DNA of 64,000 bases, from the NCBI RefSeq assembly GCF_003073045.1, contig NC_037602.1, forward strand, positions 10,464,464 to 10,528,463, written 5' to 3'. Below are positions 1 through 15,375 of the stretch, piece by piece. The position numbers and the translations under genes were made by a program. Under the pieces are notes generated by a model. That model saw nothing but the letters and a program-made list of their open reading frames with translations, did not search any database and was not told the DNA's origin. This DNA comes from Pomacea canaliculata (taxonomy: Eukaryota > Mollusca > Gastropoda > Architaenioglossa > Ampullariidae). The stretch's first letter is position 1, and each line of letters begins with the position of its first letter.

Positions 1-771
1 TTATTTTAAAAGCCACTTGTAGATCGTTTGTTGTATGCTGAAAGAAAGAACGCGCAGAAATTCCTCAAGCCTGAGTGGTGCGGTTGTGACGGCGCACACA
101 TTAAACTGATTTTTCTAGTCGTTTCTTTTTGTTCTGTTGAAGAAGACGAAGGTCGTATAATAATTATGACACCTGGTCGCAGCCGGTACCGCTGTGATCT
201 TTGTAGTGTGACAACAAGTAAACTTTTGACCTGTAGAGGTCAGTTACCGTGTTCAGCAGCACTTTAGGCTCCGCTGTTTGCCATTGGTCCACGTCTTGTC
301 AACTGAGCGATCACGTGGTGTCGAGGTCCAGCCCATCAGACACGTTCCCGCGGGACGCAACCTATGACCCCGCCCGAGTCCAGCTCAATAGCGCTGAGCT
401 ATTTTAAGACCACCGTGCTCTCACGTGACATGCAAATGTCGGGGTTAGGCCAAGTAAAGCGAAGGTTACCATGGAAAGACTGCTCGGTGCTACAACCAGT
501 GTAAGGTCCACGCAGTAATCATGATACTAGTCAGACTTACTAGTTATAAGTTCTACTTATATGCCGTATTTTACCTTCTCAAGTGTTATTACTGAAAATG
601 AAATGGTGTTATCGACAATGCTTATCTCTATGATAATTTGATAATTGGACACTTCGACCAGTACTGCCCTTGAGACGAGTCGACCTCTTGGTTTTGAGTG
701 GTGGTTAAAGGGGGGATGCTATTATTGAAATAATTATTAAACAGTTTACGAGCATCCTCGATAGCTATCTA

Positions 772-828
<57 letters not shown>

Positions 829-2040
829 TGTTGTTGTTGTTGTTGTTCAAACATATTAAAGTACGAGTTTCATCATCAATGTACCCTAAAAAATCATGTA
901 ATCAAATTTCACAGCACATTTCGTCGTTGACGGACAATGGGTATGGGGAGACGATGACGTCACGACCATTATCTTACAATTATATCGTCAGCAGCAATGT
1001 ATGTTGTTGTTTTTTAAAGCCTTTGTACATAATAGAACGTTGCAATGGAGAATAAAATAGTTGACCTGCACCTCCATACCACGGGATCGTTCAGCTGAAC
1101 AGACGTGGAGAGGGTGGACATATCATACAAGAAACAAGTAAAATTTACGGCATCGATAAAAATTTTTTTTCTCGATATTTTGTACCAAACATTGTTGAAC
1201 CGTTATGTCTTTCTTCTTTATTATGTCGGTCTAGAAATGCTCTGTGTTTGCTTGTGTTCAATGATATCAATTATGATCTCTGCAATGTTTGACCTAGATG
1301 AGAAAAAGTGGTTGGAAATAGTCCTCTCTGATAAATTATCGGCTGGTAAAGCAGTTTTTGGTGGGCCTACATATGGAACCAATAAATATCTTTATATAAC
1401 CACTACCTGCATGCAGTCAAATTATCTAGCTTGGATAGGGTAGCAGGTTGTGTAAAGGTGTTGTAAAAAAAGGCGAAAACGAATTCGTGAGGCGACAGAC
1501 ATTGGGTGCAATGATCGTGTTAAGTTCTCAAGAACCTAATTACAGTTAAACTGACTTTAAAATTCACTCTCCCAGTCTGCTAGCGACATTTCTTGCATCC
1601 GGCCTCTTGTGTACAAACACTTACGCCTGTCAATTAACGGCTTATCGACGAAGGTTTAAGAACCTAGATTGTCGGTCGTGCTGTTATCTGATTCTTCCAG
1701 CCATGCTTTGACCAGATGATCTAGTTACCGCCGTAAACAAATGATTGCTTATTATGACATTATGACAAATGTGATCAAAGCATGAGTCTGGCCCATCCTA
1801 TGGAGATGAAAGCTAATGATGTTACTAAAGAGATGACAGTTGCTTTGTATTTTTTTTATTCACAAATTACTTTAATAAAAGTTTTTACTTCTGTAAAAAG
1901 CTACCGAAATATCGTTTGTTGTGTGTTGAAAAAAGAACGCGTAGAAATATTTCCAGCAAGAGTAGTGAGGCTCTGACGGCGCACACATTAAACTAATTTT
2001 TTCAGTCTTTTTTTGTTTTTTTTGTTTGTTTAGGAAGCCG
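1..2040 (+). repeat. Repeat R, copy 1 (unclassified ~2 kb unit)
   Basis: Four copies lie in this window: here, about 25.62-27.56 kb, about 44.44-46.2 kb (both +), and about 61.96-64.0 kb (inverted). I see no transposase, reverse transcriptase or long ORF. The first ~260 bases and about 1780-2060 are diverged versions of each other (both carry the motif GACGGCGCACACATTAAACT), so the unit has related sequence at its two ends. Inside are a CCATTGG box, an ATGCAAAT octamer beside a TCACGTGA E-box, and a GTC-type microsatellite of different length in each copy. Copies 1 and 3 head the two large direct duplications. The family is not recognised. Confidence 0.7.
772..847. repeat. (CGT)n then (TTG)n microsatellite
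   Basis: About 19 CGT triplets run into about 6 TTG triplets. The same site in the other R copies has far fewer CGT units (roughly 8 interrupted near 26.51 kb, about 6 near 45.04 kb, 2-3 in the inverted copy near 63.4 kb), so it is the expanded allele among paralogues. Confidence 0.95.
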
Positions 2041-2192
2041 AAGGACGTGTGACACCTGGCTACAGCTTACTGAATAGACGACAGGGCTGAGAGACAGTAA
2101 GAGGGAGGAGGTTGAGCGATAGAAATTATGGACTGAGAGTTAGAGGAGAAAAAAGGTAAGAAGGAAGATGGAGGGAAAGAAGAAACAAAATA

Positions 2193-3071
2193 CAGTGGTA
2201 CCTCGACATACGAGTGCCCTGACATACGAGTGTTTTGAGATACGAGCCGCCGAGCGAGCGATATTTTGCTTTGAGATAAGAGCAAGATTTGAGATACGAG
2301 TTATCGCACACTACACCGCTGCACACGACCCCAACATGCGGGTTTCTCCCACCTCAGACTAGACCTCAGTCTGTGTGCTTGTTTCCCTCGTTTTCGAAGC
2401 ATTTTTGATAAGTTGGGTTCGCGTTTTTTTTGCTTTTTGTACATTTACAAAACATTATCCCATTTATTTTTGTAACCATGGGTCCGAAGAAGAAGATGAT
2501 GTCTATTGAATTAAATCGCGAAATCGTAGAAAAACATGAGCAAGGTGTGTGAGTAATTGACTTGGCGAGGATGTACGGGTGTAGCACATCAACGATATGT
2601 TCTGAGCTTAAACAGGAGTTGATAAAGTGTATATCGCCAGCTAAGGGCGTTACAATAATTTCTAAGCTCCGGACTTCTCTCCATGAAAAGATGGAGAAAC
2701 TATTGATTGTGTGGGTGACAGAGAAGCAGCTTCAAGGAGGAACCTTAACACAAAGCATCATGTGTGAGAAGGCACGAGTGATTTACGGTGATTTGCTGAA
2801 GCAGATCCAACACACTTCCACAAACGAAGAATTTAATATGTTTTTATAGAATATGTATTTGTTATTCATAAATAAATGTTTCTTCTTGTAAATACACTTT
2901 ATCTTATTCAAAAACACTTAACAAAAACAACTGAGGTGGTGTTTTGGGAGCTGGAACGGATTAATGGCATTTCAATGAATTTCAATGGGGAAAATTGCTT
3001 TGAGATACGAGCAATTTGACATACGAGCAAGGTTACGGAACGAATTAAACTCGTATGTCGAGGTACCACTG
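2193..3071 (+). mobile_element. Tigger/pogo-type DNA transposon, internally deleted
   Basis: The element has 23-bp perfect terminal inverted repeats beginning CAGTGGTACCTCGACATACG and a TA duplication at 2191-2192 and 3072-3073, as expected for Tc1/mariner-pogo elements. The empty site is visible in the paralogous flank near 46.82 kb, where the sequence reads straight through a single TA. At 879 bp it is far shorter than an autonomous Tigger (about 2.5 kb): only the transposase N-terminus remains and the DDE catalytic region is absent. It inserted in the 3' flank of gene A after the block duplication. Confidence 0.92.
2478..2849 (+). pseudogene. Tigger transposase N-terminal remnant (CENP-B-like HTH)
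   Basis: The frame opens with MGPKKKMMSIELNREIVEKH and, after one in-frame TGA, continues VIDLARMYGCSTSTICSELK and then a KGVTIISK / EKLLIVWVTEKQL / ICEKAR-like stretch. These match the psq-type helix-turn-helix and CENPB-type DNA-binding region of Tigger transposases. The stop codon and the lack of any DDE domain make it non-functional. It lies inside the 2193-3071 element. Confidence 0.85.
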
Positions 3072-3517
3072 TATGTGAAGAGAGGGCCTCTAATATCTGG
3101 CGGCTTTTAAAGTCGGTGATTAAATATCGTTCATCACCAGAGCTACAGACAACAGCGTTTGTCACCAGTTTATGGCAATAACGTGTTGTTGATGATAAAT
3201 TGACTTCGAACATCCGTCCTGTCTGAGTTAGCCACACACACACACAAAACAATACAAATTTGTTGAATACAATGGTTTTATTTGAAGAAAAGACGGTATA
3301 CACCGACAGTATGACTCCGAGCACAGTTGAAACTTGGCTGCGGATACAACCGATTTTTTATTCTTGCTCTAAACCAACTGTATTTTTAACTAACTTTGCA
3401 CAAAAAAAGGACAAACTTCCAGGTTAAGTTTATAATTAATTTTTCATCTCATTAAGTCGGAGGAGAACGCTTTGCAGAGGTCTTCTTCTTTGATTGCTGA
3501 AACAGAACGATGGACTC
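3072..3517. other. 3' flank of gene A with poly(A) signal
   Basis: This downstream sequence is shared by all C4-like genes. AATAAA on the minus strand (TTTATT at 3277-3282) lies about 240 nt past the stop of gene A and is the likely cleavage signal. A short CA run sits at 3233-3246. No gene is seen. Confidence 0.6.
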
Positions 3518-4745
3518 TCACTTGGAGCAAACAACGCATTGCAGGATGTTGTTGTTGACGTAAGGAGGACAGGGTAGACTGCCACAGATGCCAGCCACCA
3601 GGTACAGCAGCCTGCCGTTCTGGTTAGCGCTTGAGTTGTTGCGGCCTTCCATGATGCTGTCCACACAGATGAACTCCGTTGACCCGGCGTGTCCGTCGTA
3701 CCCACTCATGAGTAAACCCGTGTACTCGGAGCTCCACCCAGTCGGACACTTGTTGGTGCCGGGTACCATGATGTTGGCTGAGCGAGTGCTGACGAAGCAC
3801 ACGGCACACAGCGCATCAAAGTTGTTTTCTTTCCGGTTACTCACTTCGTATTCGGTGCCGTACAGAGAGGACACGTATGCAGGTCTTGTTACATTAGTGG
3901 GTACGGGATTGGGTGGTAGACATAGGTAGTTGCCTCCAGATCCGGGTGCGGTGTAAACACTGCCCCCCACATAACCTTTTGGATTACAGAATATTTACAC
4001 GTTACTGTGACATTGTCACACGTTTATTTCCTATCGTCTGGTAGACAACAGTTCATCAAAACTAATGTTTGATCGATGTTTTACATACACTTTGTCACAA
4101 GTTCAAAAGCCAATAAAAGTATATGCCAACTTTTGTAGACATAATTTGCAGGCACATTTTATTTTTTTATTAAGTAAGCGATAGTCAGGAACAATTCAAA
4201 ATGATGGATTTCTTTCTCAAGAATTATAAAAATGTTTGCGTTTGTCAGAGCAGTAATACATCTACAAGAGTGTGCTTATCGTGATACATCGCTTATATAA
4301 CAGAAATTTTTTTCTACAGTCTACATTTTTTTCAAACTATTATGACTTCTCAATGGTACACATTTCTGATAAAGAAACATTTTATGTGTGCATCAGTGCA
4401 ACGTTTCTTTACCTGAATACACAGTTGCTGCTGTAGAACCACACCCCTTGCTTCCCCAACGTGTGTAAACGGTTCCTGGAACACAAACAGTGTTTAAGTG
4501 TAAGCACCGTGATTGTCTTCTCTACCTGTTGGTTAGTGGAATCGTTAAATGTTAGCTTGCCTTTATTCTGAATACTTATCCATATCTTTTGATACACATA
4601 GGTCATAGCACCTAGTCCTGCTAGTATTTTTTTAGCAACGAGAAACGTGACTAAGCACGTGTACCTGTGTAACCTTCTACTTACCTGCCGCAGTCCAAGC
4701 TGGCAGAAGCGAGGCGCACACAAGGATGCTGAGGACAAGTGTCAT
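3518..4745 (-). CDS. Gene A: secreted short-chain collagen C4-like domain protein
   Basis: Three exons on the minus strand: 4685-4745, 4413-4475 and 3518-3975, all with GT-AG introns in phase 1 (209 and 437 nt), giving 193 residues. Exon 1 encodes a signal peptide (MTLVLSILVCASLLPAWTAA). Exon 2 gives GTVYTRWGSKGCGSTAATVY. Exon 3 carries the family core: GGSVYT, GGNYLCLPPNP, YGTEYEV, LCAVC, CPTGW, EYTGLLMSGYDGH, EFICVD, GRLLYLVAGICGSLPCPPYV and a C-terminal CVVCSK. The mature part has ten cysteines. This is the non-collagenous domain of invertebrate 'short-chain collagen C4-like' proteins, here without any Gly-X-Y region. Its biochemical function is unknown; it is probably an extracellular structural or binding protein. 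The start is the only ATG giving a signal peptide and lies downstream of a TATA box. It pairs head-to-head with gene B. Confidence 0.85.
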
Positions 4746-4807
4746 GGCTGCCGTCTGGTACTGAATCAGTGGATGACGATACAGATACAGACATGGACCT
4801 GCTTGTA

Positions 4808-4815
4808 CTTATATA
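4808..4815 (-). promoter_or_regulatory. TATA box of gene A
   Basis: TATATAAG on the minus strand, about 63 nt upstream of the ATG. The same box, in the same surrounding sequence, precedes exon 1 of genes B, D and E and the two palindrome-arm exon 1 copies. Confidence 0.8.
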
Positions 4816-8294
<3,479 letters not shown>

Positions 8295-8302
8295 TATATA
8301 AG
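8295..8302 (+). promoter_or_regulatory. TATA box of gene B
   Basis: TATATAAG, about 63 nt upstream of the gene B start codon. It is identical in sequence and placement to that of gene A on the other strand. Confidence 0.8.
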
Positions 8303-8364
8303 TACAAGCAGGTCCATGTCTGTATCTGTATCGTCATCCACTGATTCAGTACCTGACGGCAGCC

Positions 8365-9837
8365 ATGACACTTGTCCTCATCATCCTTGTGTGCGCCTCG
8401 CTTCTGCCAGCTTGGACTGCGGCAGGTAAGTAGAAGGTTACACAGGTACTCGTGCTTAGTCACATGGCACTTACAATGCACTTACAAGCAAGTGATAAAT
8501 GTTGATTACTCAGGAAAGCTAATGTGAGCATTTCTTTACCAACAGAAGCTATGATCTATGGTGTCAAACTGAAGTTTCTCAACTGTTTCTGATCAACAAA
8601 CGAAATCGTAAAGGTAACCCCGGTCTCTGTTTTCAGTGAAGATGCCACTTGTACTAATAACGTTTCTCTTTGCTAGAAAATACTGCATGGCCTGGCCCTT
8701 ATCTGACCTTATGTTTCAAAAGATATGGATAAGTATTCAGAATAAAGGCAAGCTAGCATTTAACGATTCCACTAACCAACAGGTAGAGAAGACAATCACG
8801 GTGCTAACACGTAAACACTGTTTGTGTTCCAGGTACCGTTTACACACGTTGGGGAAACAGTGTGTGTGCTTCTACAGCAACGACGGTGTTTTCAGGTAAA
8901 GAAACATTGCACTGATGCAGACATAAAATGTTTCTTTGTCAGAAACTTTTAACACTGAGAAGTCAAAGTAGGTTGAAAAAAATGTTTATACGCAAATAAT
9001 GTCGGCTAATTTTCTTGCTACAGAAATGTTTAATTCAAACTCATGAGTTATAACAATGTTTTATATCATTTTTTTTAATTAATAGCCTCGCATACTGCTC
9101 TTGGTACAGTTTTACACGAATTGAATATGATATTGCAACGATAGTTGACAGTATTAGTATATTTATGAATAGGTATATAAATTGAAGATTTCGTTGTCGG
9201 TAACGTCAGTATGAGAAAAAATTTATGTAATATAAACGATGTAGAGCTCACTCTTGTAGATGTATTACTGCTCTGACAAACGCAAACTTTTTTATAATTC
9301 TTGAGAAAGAAATGCATCATTTTGACTGGTTACTGACTATCGTTTACTTAATAAGAGTAAATATTCTGTAATCCAAAAGGTTATGTGGGGGGCAGTGTTT
9401 ACACCTCACCCGGATCTGGAGGCAACTACCTGTGTCTACCACCCAATCCCGTGGCCACTAACGTATCAAGACCTGCCTACGTGTCCTCTGTGTACGGCAC
9501 CGAGTACGAAGTGACGACACGTGCAGAGAACGACCTCGATGCGCTGTGTGCCGTGTGCTTCGTCAGCAGTCGCTCAGTCAACATCATGATACCCGGCACA
9601 AACAAGTGTCCGACTGGGTGGACCACCGAGTACACGGGTTTACTCATGAGCGGGTACGACGGACACGCCGGGTCAACGGAGTTCATCTGTGTGGACAGCA
9701 AAATGGAAGGCCGCATCGGCTCAAGCGCTAACAACAACGGCAGGCTGCTGTACCTGGTGGCCAGCATCTGTGGCAGTCTACCCTGCACTCCGTACGTCAA
9801 CAACAACATCCTGCAATGCGTTGTTTGCTCCAAGTGA
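8365..9837 (+). CDS. Gene B: secreted short-chain collagen C4-like domain protein
   Basis: Exons 8365-8425, 8833-8895 and 9380-9837 (introns 407 and 484 nt, phase 1, GT-AG) encode 193 residues. The signal peptide is MTLVLIILVCASLLPAWTAA. Exon 2 gives GTVYTRWGNSVCASTATTVF. Exon 3 has the full family motif set (GGNYLCLPPNP, LCAVC, CPTGW, EFICVD, ICGSLPC, CVVCSK) with ten mature cysteines. It is the most diverged intact C4-like copy (TTRAENDLD where A and E have SNRKENNFD; KMEGRIGSS where they have IMEGRNNSS). Its introns also differ in length from those of A and E. It is transcribed divergently from gene A. The partner or substrate is unknown. Confidence 0.85.
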
Positions 9838-10071
9838 TAGTCCATCGTTCTGTCCCAGCAATGAAAGAAGAAGACCTCTGCAATGCGTTCTTCTTCGACT
9901 TAATAAGATGAAAGATTAATTATAAATTTAACCTGGAAGTTTGTGCTTTTTTCTGTAAAGTTAGGTAAAAGCACAGTTGGTATAGAACAGGAATATAAAA
10001 TCAGTTGTATCAGTAGCCATGTTTCAATTGTGCTCGGAGTCATACCGTCGGTGTATACCGTCTTTTCTGCA

Positions 10072-10077
10072 AATAAA
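10072..10077 (+). terminator. Poly(A) signal of gene B
   Basis: AATAAA about 235 nt past the stop, at the same relative place as in genes A, D and E. Confidence 0.65.
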
Positions 10078-12362
10078 AGCATTTTATTCCATAGATTTGT
10101 ATTGTTTTGTGTGTGTGTGTATGTGGCTAACTCTGAGAGGACGGATGTTCGAAGCCCATTTATCATCATCAACACGTCATTGCCATAAACTGGTGACAGA
10201 CGCTGTTGTCTGTAGCTCGCGTGATGAACTTTAATTATTAACCGACTTTTAAAGCCACCAGATTTTAGTGGTCCTCTGTCCACAGTTTTCGTTTCTTCAT
10301 TCGTTATTTCTTCTTAACTCCTACTCCCTCGAATTATCATCCACATTTCATCCTTTAGTCTTCTTTCTCTTTTATCGCATTTCTTTTGTTTCCCATTATT
10401 CGTTCGGTCTATCTCTTCTTCTCTTCCCCTTTCCCTTCAGCTCCCTTCTGAATTTTTTTTCTCTTCTAACTCTCAGTCCATCATTTCTCTCACTCATCCG
10501 TCTCTCTCTAGCTCTCTCTAGCTCTCTCTTAGCCCTTTCGTTTAGCAAGTAAGCTGTAGCTGTGTCACCACGATCACCAAGACCTTCATGAGTTACAAAT
10601 GAAAAGTTACAAGGCCCCAAGACTTTCTGAACGTAAAATCTGCCGCCTGACTGCCATTTCTTCTCCACCCTCTTGTACAGGTCATGTTGGGGTGCAGTAT
10701 AGGGTAGATGGTTGTACTTACATACTATAGTGTCTGTGTAACTGTTCTTCCGACTTCTGAATGGAAAACAGTGGAGCCTAAAATGCTGCTGAACATGTTA
10801 ACTGGCATCTACCAAGTGAAAAGACTACCTACTCCACAAAGATCACAGCGGTTGCGGCTGGTGCCAGGTGTCACACTTATCACACGTCCTTGGGCTTCTT
10901 AAACAAAAGATAAAAGGAAAGACTGGAAAAATTAGTTTAATGTGTGCGCCGTCACAGCCTCACCACTCAGGCTTCGGATATTTCTACGCGATCTTTTTTT
11001 CAACACACAACAAACGATCTATCAGTAGCTTTTAAACAACAAAAAACTTTTATTAAAGTAATTTGTGAATAAAAAAGTACAAAGCAGCTGTCATCTCTTT
11101 AGTAACAGCAATAGCTTTCATCTCCATGCCCTCGACCAGACTACATGATTCGATCACATTTGTCACAATGATTATGTCAGGGACGCGTTCAATTCACACT
11201 TTCACACTACTCGCACTCACTGTACGCACACGTCCCCTTACGTGTTCTTTCATTCACAAATTACATAGATTTGTCGTGGGCAACAAAACTTTTATATCAG
11301 TCAACATGAAACACACACACACACATGATACTGCGAACTATATATATAAAGTCTGTAGGTCTTCCACGCCGCGGCCTGTAAATCAAAGTTGACGTATGTT
11401 TTTGAATATTTCTTAAGTCTTAGTTACTAACACCGCACTGCCTGAAGTTATCGTCTGTGCAACCCAAAATTAAAACGTCCTGGTAAATTCCTCCCTTTCC
11501 CTGGTCCAGAAGTTGTGCAGTCTTGGCAACACTTGACTGATATCCACACACAAAACTTTTAGGGGAAACCTCATACACGTTCCGGTTCTTAATAGGAGTA
11601 AGTGCTGACTTGGCAGACACCTAGTCGACGACTAAGAATATATTCCCTGGGATCAACACACAAGATCCAAAGCAAACACCACGAATATATTCCCTGGGAT
11701 CAACACACAAGATCCAAAACTGACACTCTACACTTTCATTCCTCCTCTCTTCACTCCCCACAGCCGTCTGCTGTCTTCCAAATAATTTTCACGCTACGTC
11801 CCTCTAAAATTGCGTCATAAAATGACGTCGGGTTCTGACGCAAAACCACGACACAGCAAACACACTCTCATGCTGGTAAGGGCAATAATCCCTGACTAAC
11901 AACAGACAGGGGCAACAACCCCCTGTTCCTAACAGATTATAAAGACTGAGTTGACTGAGTACAATATGTAAAGTTCGTTTTTTTGATGTACAATGCAAAC
12001 TTCAACTGAAATTATCTTAAATGAATAATGTTAGTCTCGGTGAGGCTAACATTTGAATGTGACTAAACCGGAAGCTGTTAATACACCGGCTTCGTTTCCA
12101 GATAAAAGCTTATCAGAAGGTTTATTTTTTTGGGACGAGTTTAAATCTTTAAGAAAATCTGTTAGGTTTTCTCCATGATTTTCCGATTTCTAACCTCACT
12201 TTTTCTTCTCTCAGTTATATCTGTAAAGTTAATTTGAAAGCTAAGGTAGATTCCTGTTGGATTGCATACCTTTCTTCGGGCTGTTCCCGCGAGCAAACTC
12301 CTACAATGATTCATGCTTCGAAGAAACGGCGAACAGCTTTATAGACGCTGAGTCATCTACAC
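10078..12362. other. 3' flank of gene B, duplicated in block 2
   Basis: This is collinear with about 54.25-56.4 kb. It holds a pyrimidine-rich stretch (10.27-10.54 kb), sequence related to the ends of repeat R (10.69-11.1 kb, sharing GTGTGCGCCGTCACAGCCTC), a CA run near 11.31 kb and a 47-bp minisatellite. No gene is seen. From about 12.0 kb single-base indels relative to block 2 become frequent. Confidence 0.6.
11636..11729 (+). repeat. 47-bp tandem minisatellite, 2 units
   Basis: Two units beginning GAATATATTCCCTGGGATC start at 11636 and 11683. The duplicate in block 2 has three units. Confidence 0.9.
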
Positions 12363-13667
12363 CATGATGCTAACCTTTGTTGTCGGCCTGCGGGCCATAT
12401 TCCCTTCCGACACCAGCGCTGTCAAGCGGAACGCATCACCGCAAAAAAAACACACACACACCACAATAATAGAACATACCATTTTTATTAGAGAACAAGT
12501 TGTACTTAGTTGGGTATTTGAAGCTGCTTTTAAGAAACCAGCCTTCTGATGTCTGCTGCATCGAGAGAAACACCATTAAGTCTGAGCACTGAATCGAAAT
12601 GTTCGTTCCGCGAGGTCGATTACGTAAGAGTGGGTTTCGCCCGTTTTCATCACTGAAAACGTTTGTTGCACAGCTACATAAGTACTTGTAAACATCGTGA
12701 TCATCCTTAAACGCTTTTTTCGAATTTGGAAAGTTTCTGCAGGCCACTGACGGACTCAAATCAAACGCTTGTTCTGCATAGCTCGAAATTTGTCAGTAGT
12801 GGACTGATTGTCTGTGCTTTTGCAATCAATCTCGTTCCAGTTGCAGGGGTTCTGTCGGCACTTGACCAATCTGCCCAATGGATTTTCGCAGAAGAGAACT
12901 GTATTTCATCCTTCAAATCATGGAAAATCCATTATACTTTCACTAGAAGATTACTCCTTCAAGAGCCAAAATTCTCCGATCATCTTTCTTTGGGGAAAGA
13001 CATATGTTGCTGCTGATCCTGACGTAGAGAGTGTACACGTTGAAGAGTGGTTTTAGACAAGCTCCATCCTTCCCGCCTGCTGATGAAGAGTAGTAATTTT
13101 TCGCTTGGAATGCTGTTTTTGTCCGGCATACACATGCGATCACATTGTCTTTCCCTTGTATGTTTTGGTGTTGTAGTTGTATTTTTTTTAGTTGAGATTT
13201 TTTGTACGTTTATGTAAGTTGCGGGATTTTAAATATCTGCGCCAAATTTATGGTATCTTGGTACGGTTTTGTTCCGCACTTACCACGTCACCAAATCCCA
13301 CAGCCCCGAGGGGTCGCTTCACTGAGGCAACTTGCTTGATTTCTCCGTATAAAATTTCAATCTCATGTCTCAAATCAAAAAAACGTTTTAGACCTTTCTC
13401 GGCTTAACACGGACTTCCTGTTTGAAAGAGACGGTCTTCATATTCGCTTCGTATTTCTGTCAAAGAATTCCTTGAAATGTTCTGTGGTTCAAGCCTTGTG
13501 ATTCTGATGAAGTTTACAGTGCTTAGACGCACAAATCGTTCATCACATGGCCGATTCAACACCTGTGCCAGGAGGATTTTGATTAGGTGATAATGCAGAA
13601 GCCGCCAGGGCGCAATTCGCATTAGACTTCGACGGGACTTTTCTAATGACCTTGATATCTCTCTCTT
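12363..13667 (-). mobile_element. hAT transposon, 3' half, running into the assembly gap
   Basis: The left end follows a candidate 8-bp target duplication ATCTACAC (12355-12362). The terminal sequence resembles, with small indels, the inverted end at 29640, including GCGGGCCATAT. Minus-strand coding similarity covers the C-terminal half of a GTF2IRD2/ZBED-like hAT transposase (…EYEDRLFQTG…, LKRFFDLRHEIEIL) in several frames. 13430-13667 is the same stretch as about 27558-27830 but with many one-base indels. The sequence stops at the N run. It looks broken or poorly polished. Confidence 0.75.
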
Positions 13668-13767
13668 NNNNNNNNNNNNNNNNNNNNNNNNNNNNNNNNN
13701 NNNNNNNNNNNNNNNNNNNNNNNNNNNNNNNNNNNNNNNNNNNNNNNNNNNNNNNNNNNNNNNNNNN
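13668..13767. other. Assembly gap (100 N)
   Basis: Exactly 100 N, the usual placeholder for a gap of unknown length. It interrupts the hAT element. Confidence 0.99.
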
Positions 13768-14118
13768 CTTATAAGATAGCCCGTTCCTACGAAAATTACT
13801 GATCTAATCATTAGACACATGCAATGACTAATAATAATTCTAGTGTCAAGAAAGACTTTTTCAACCTTTCCCATTGGAAGTCAAGCGAGCGCGAAGTTCT
13901 ATGATTCCACGTCGCTTGTGTCCGTTTCTGCCACTCAGGTAACGGTACAGGAGTTAGATGTATCATCAATCATCATTAATCATCATTAATCATGAGTCAA
14001 TATTCATCTTCGTACCTTCGTGCTAGCAGGTTTTAGAGGAAAACATTTAGCTTATTAGTGTATATCGTGTGGACACTTTCGAGACAGGGTTTGTGCTCAT
14101 CTGCACCACGTGTTTTTA

Positions 14119-15375
14119 TTACAAGCAGAAGCTAGGAAAGATGACACACGGACCTTTGCACTTCTCTGTGGCAGAAATTGTCTGTCGATTGCTGCCGTCT
14201 CCTCACCACTCGGCCAGGCACAGTAGCACAGGAAATGTAACGCCTCTCTGCTGTAGGCAAGGCCATATTCTAATCTTTAGAAACCAAAAATGTTTATCTT
14301 GAGAATAATTTCTATAAAAGTTTGGAATCAAAAAGTAATTTTTTAAAGGTTAGTCATGCATGGATTGGCATTTGAAATAAGTTGACTCGTGAGGATTTTT
14401 TATTTCATTCATATCCAGTGGTAATTTGTCAAGTTCAGAGGGTGAATCCGAATAAATTCCACAAACTTGTTTTGTAATTTTGGGGAACAAAGTCGTCATC
14501 CATTAAGTTGACTTTTATTCTTTCCTTTGTTATTTTATTTGTTTTATTTCAAAAATGTTATGTATCAAATCACCTTTCTGTGTGTAGGCTTAGCACGTAT
14601 TCAATAGATGGAAATGTGATGAGGTAATGTTAATTTATCGATAGGTGATAGAATATATTGAATGTAAGTCATTAAGTTACACGTGGACATTCAAAAATGG
14701 ATATTTTAGGTTGAGCAGAGGAATGAATTATATTAGATGGGAGAAATTCTTAACCCAACTTGAATGTGATATTCCTATGACAACATTTATTAATACATTC
14801 CTTACCACTTCGTAGGACACGAGAATGTCATTTTGTATGTGAGTGTCTAAAGCACGTGTAGGAAATACCAGTTACCTTTTATCTAGATGCAGCCAGGTCG
14901 GGAGCAGAGTTGTATGGAGATTTGCACCTGGCACAGCTCGCCAATGTCAGTCGTTGAAACTGAAAGTGTGAGCTGCCTTCTTCAAAATTATTATGCTGTT
15001 ATGTACAGTAATAGAGTGGGACGTTCCCTTATTTCCGCGAGAACTTCGGACTTGGCATTTGTCAGCATTTTCCATACTTGAATGTGTGGGTTTGGATCAC
15101 CAAACATTCTAGAATGAAAATGTTTCAAATATAAGTTCACGAGTGGACACAAATTTGTTTTCTATTTTCTGAATGCGAGAAAAACATTAGAACAATTTTC
15201 GCATTATTATCTAATTACTATCTTTGGGTTTTTCTTTTTATCTTTTTCTTTTTCTTTCTTTTTATTTTCCGTTTTTTCTTTAGTTCGTACTTTGTTATTT
15301 TAGGGCATAGATGGCTCATCTCTTAATTGATGACCAAAAACTACCAAGAAAACAGAGGACAGACACCAGCTCAAT
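14119..15375 (-). pseudogene. PLAT gene copy 4, broken
   Basis: Homologues of PLAT exon 3 (about 14119-14272), exon 2 (about 14870-15115) and exon 1 (about 15310-15375) are in order on the minus strand, but each contains frame-breaking small indels. Because the flanking non-coding DNA shows the same indel density next to an N gap, these may be consensus errors rather than true decay. As written, no PLAT protein can be read from it. Confidence 0.75.

Noticed and set aside
1-2040. Repeat R as a virus-like or LTR element
   Set aside because: Its ends are related, but no protease, integrase, capsid or reverse transcriptase sequence is present and no boundary motif could be supported, so it is left unclassified.
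3624-3809. ORFs antisense or out of frame within the C4-like exon 3 copies (61-122 codons, several loci)
   Set aside because: These are shadows of the conserved exon 3 reading frame. They recur only because the real exon is duplicated.
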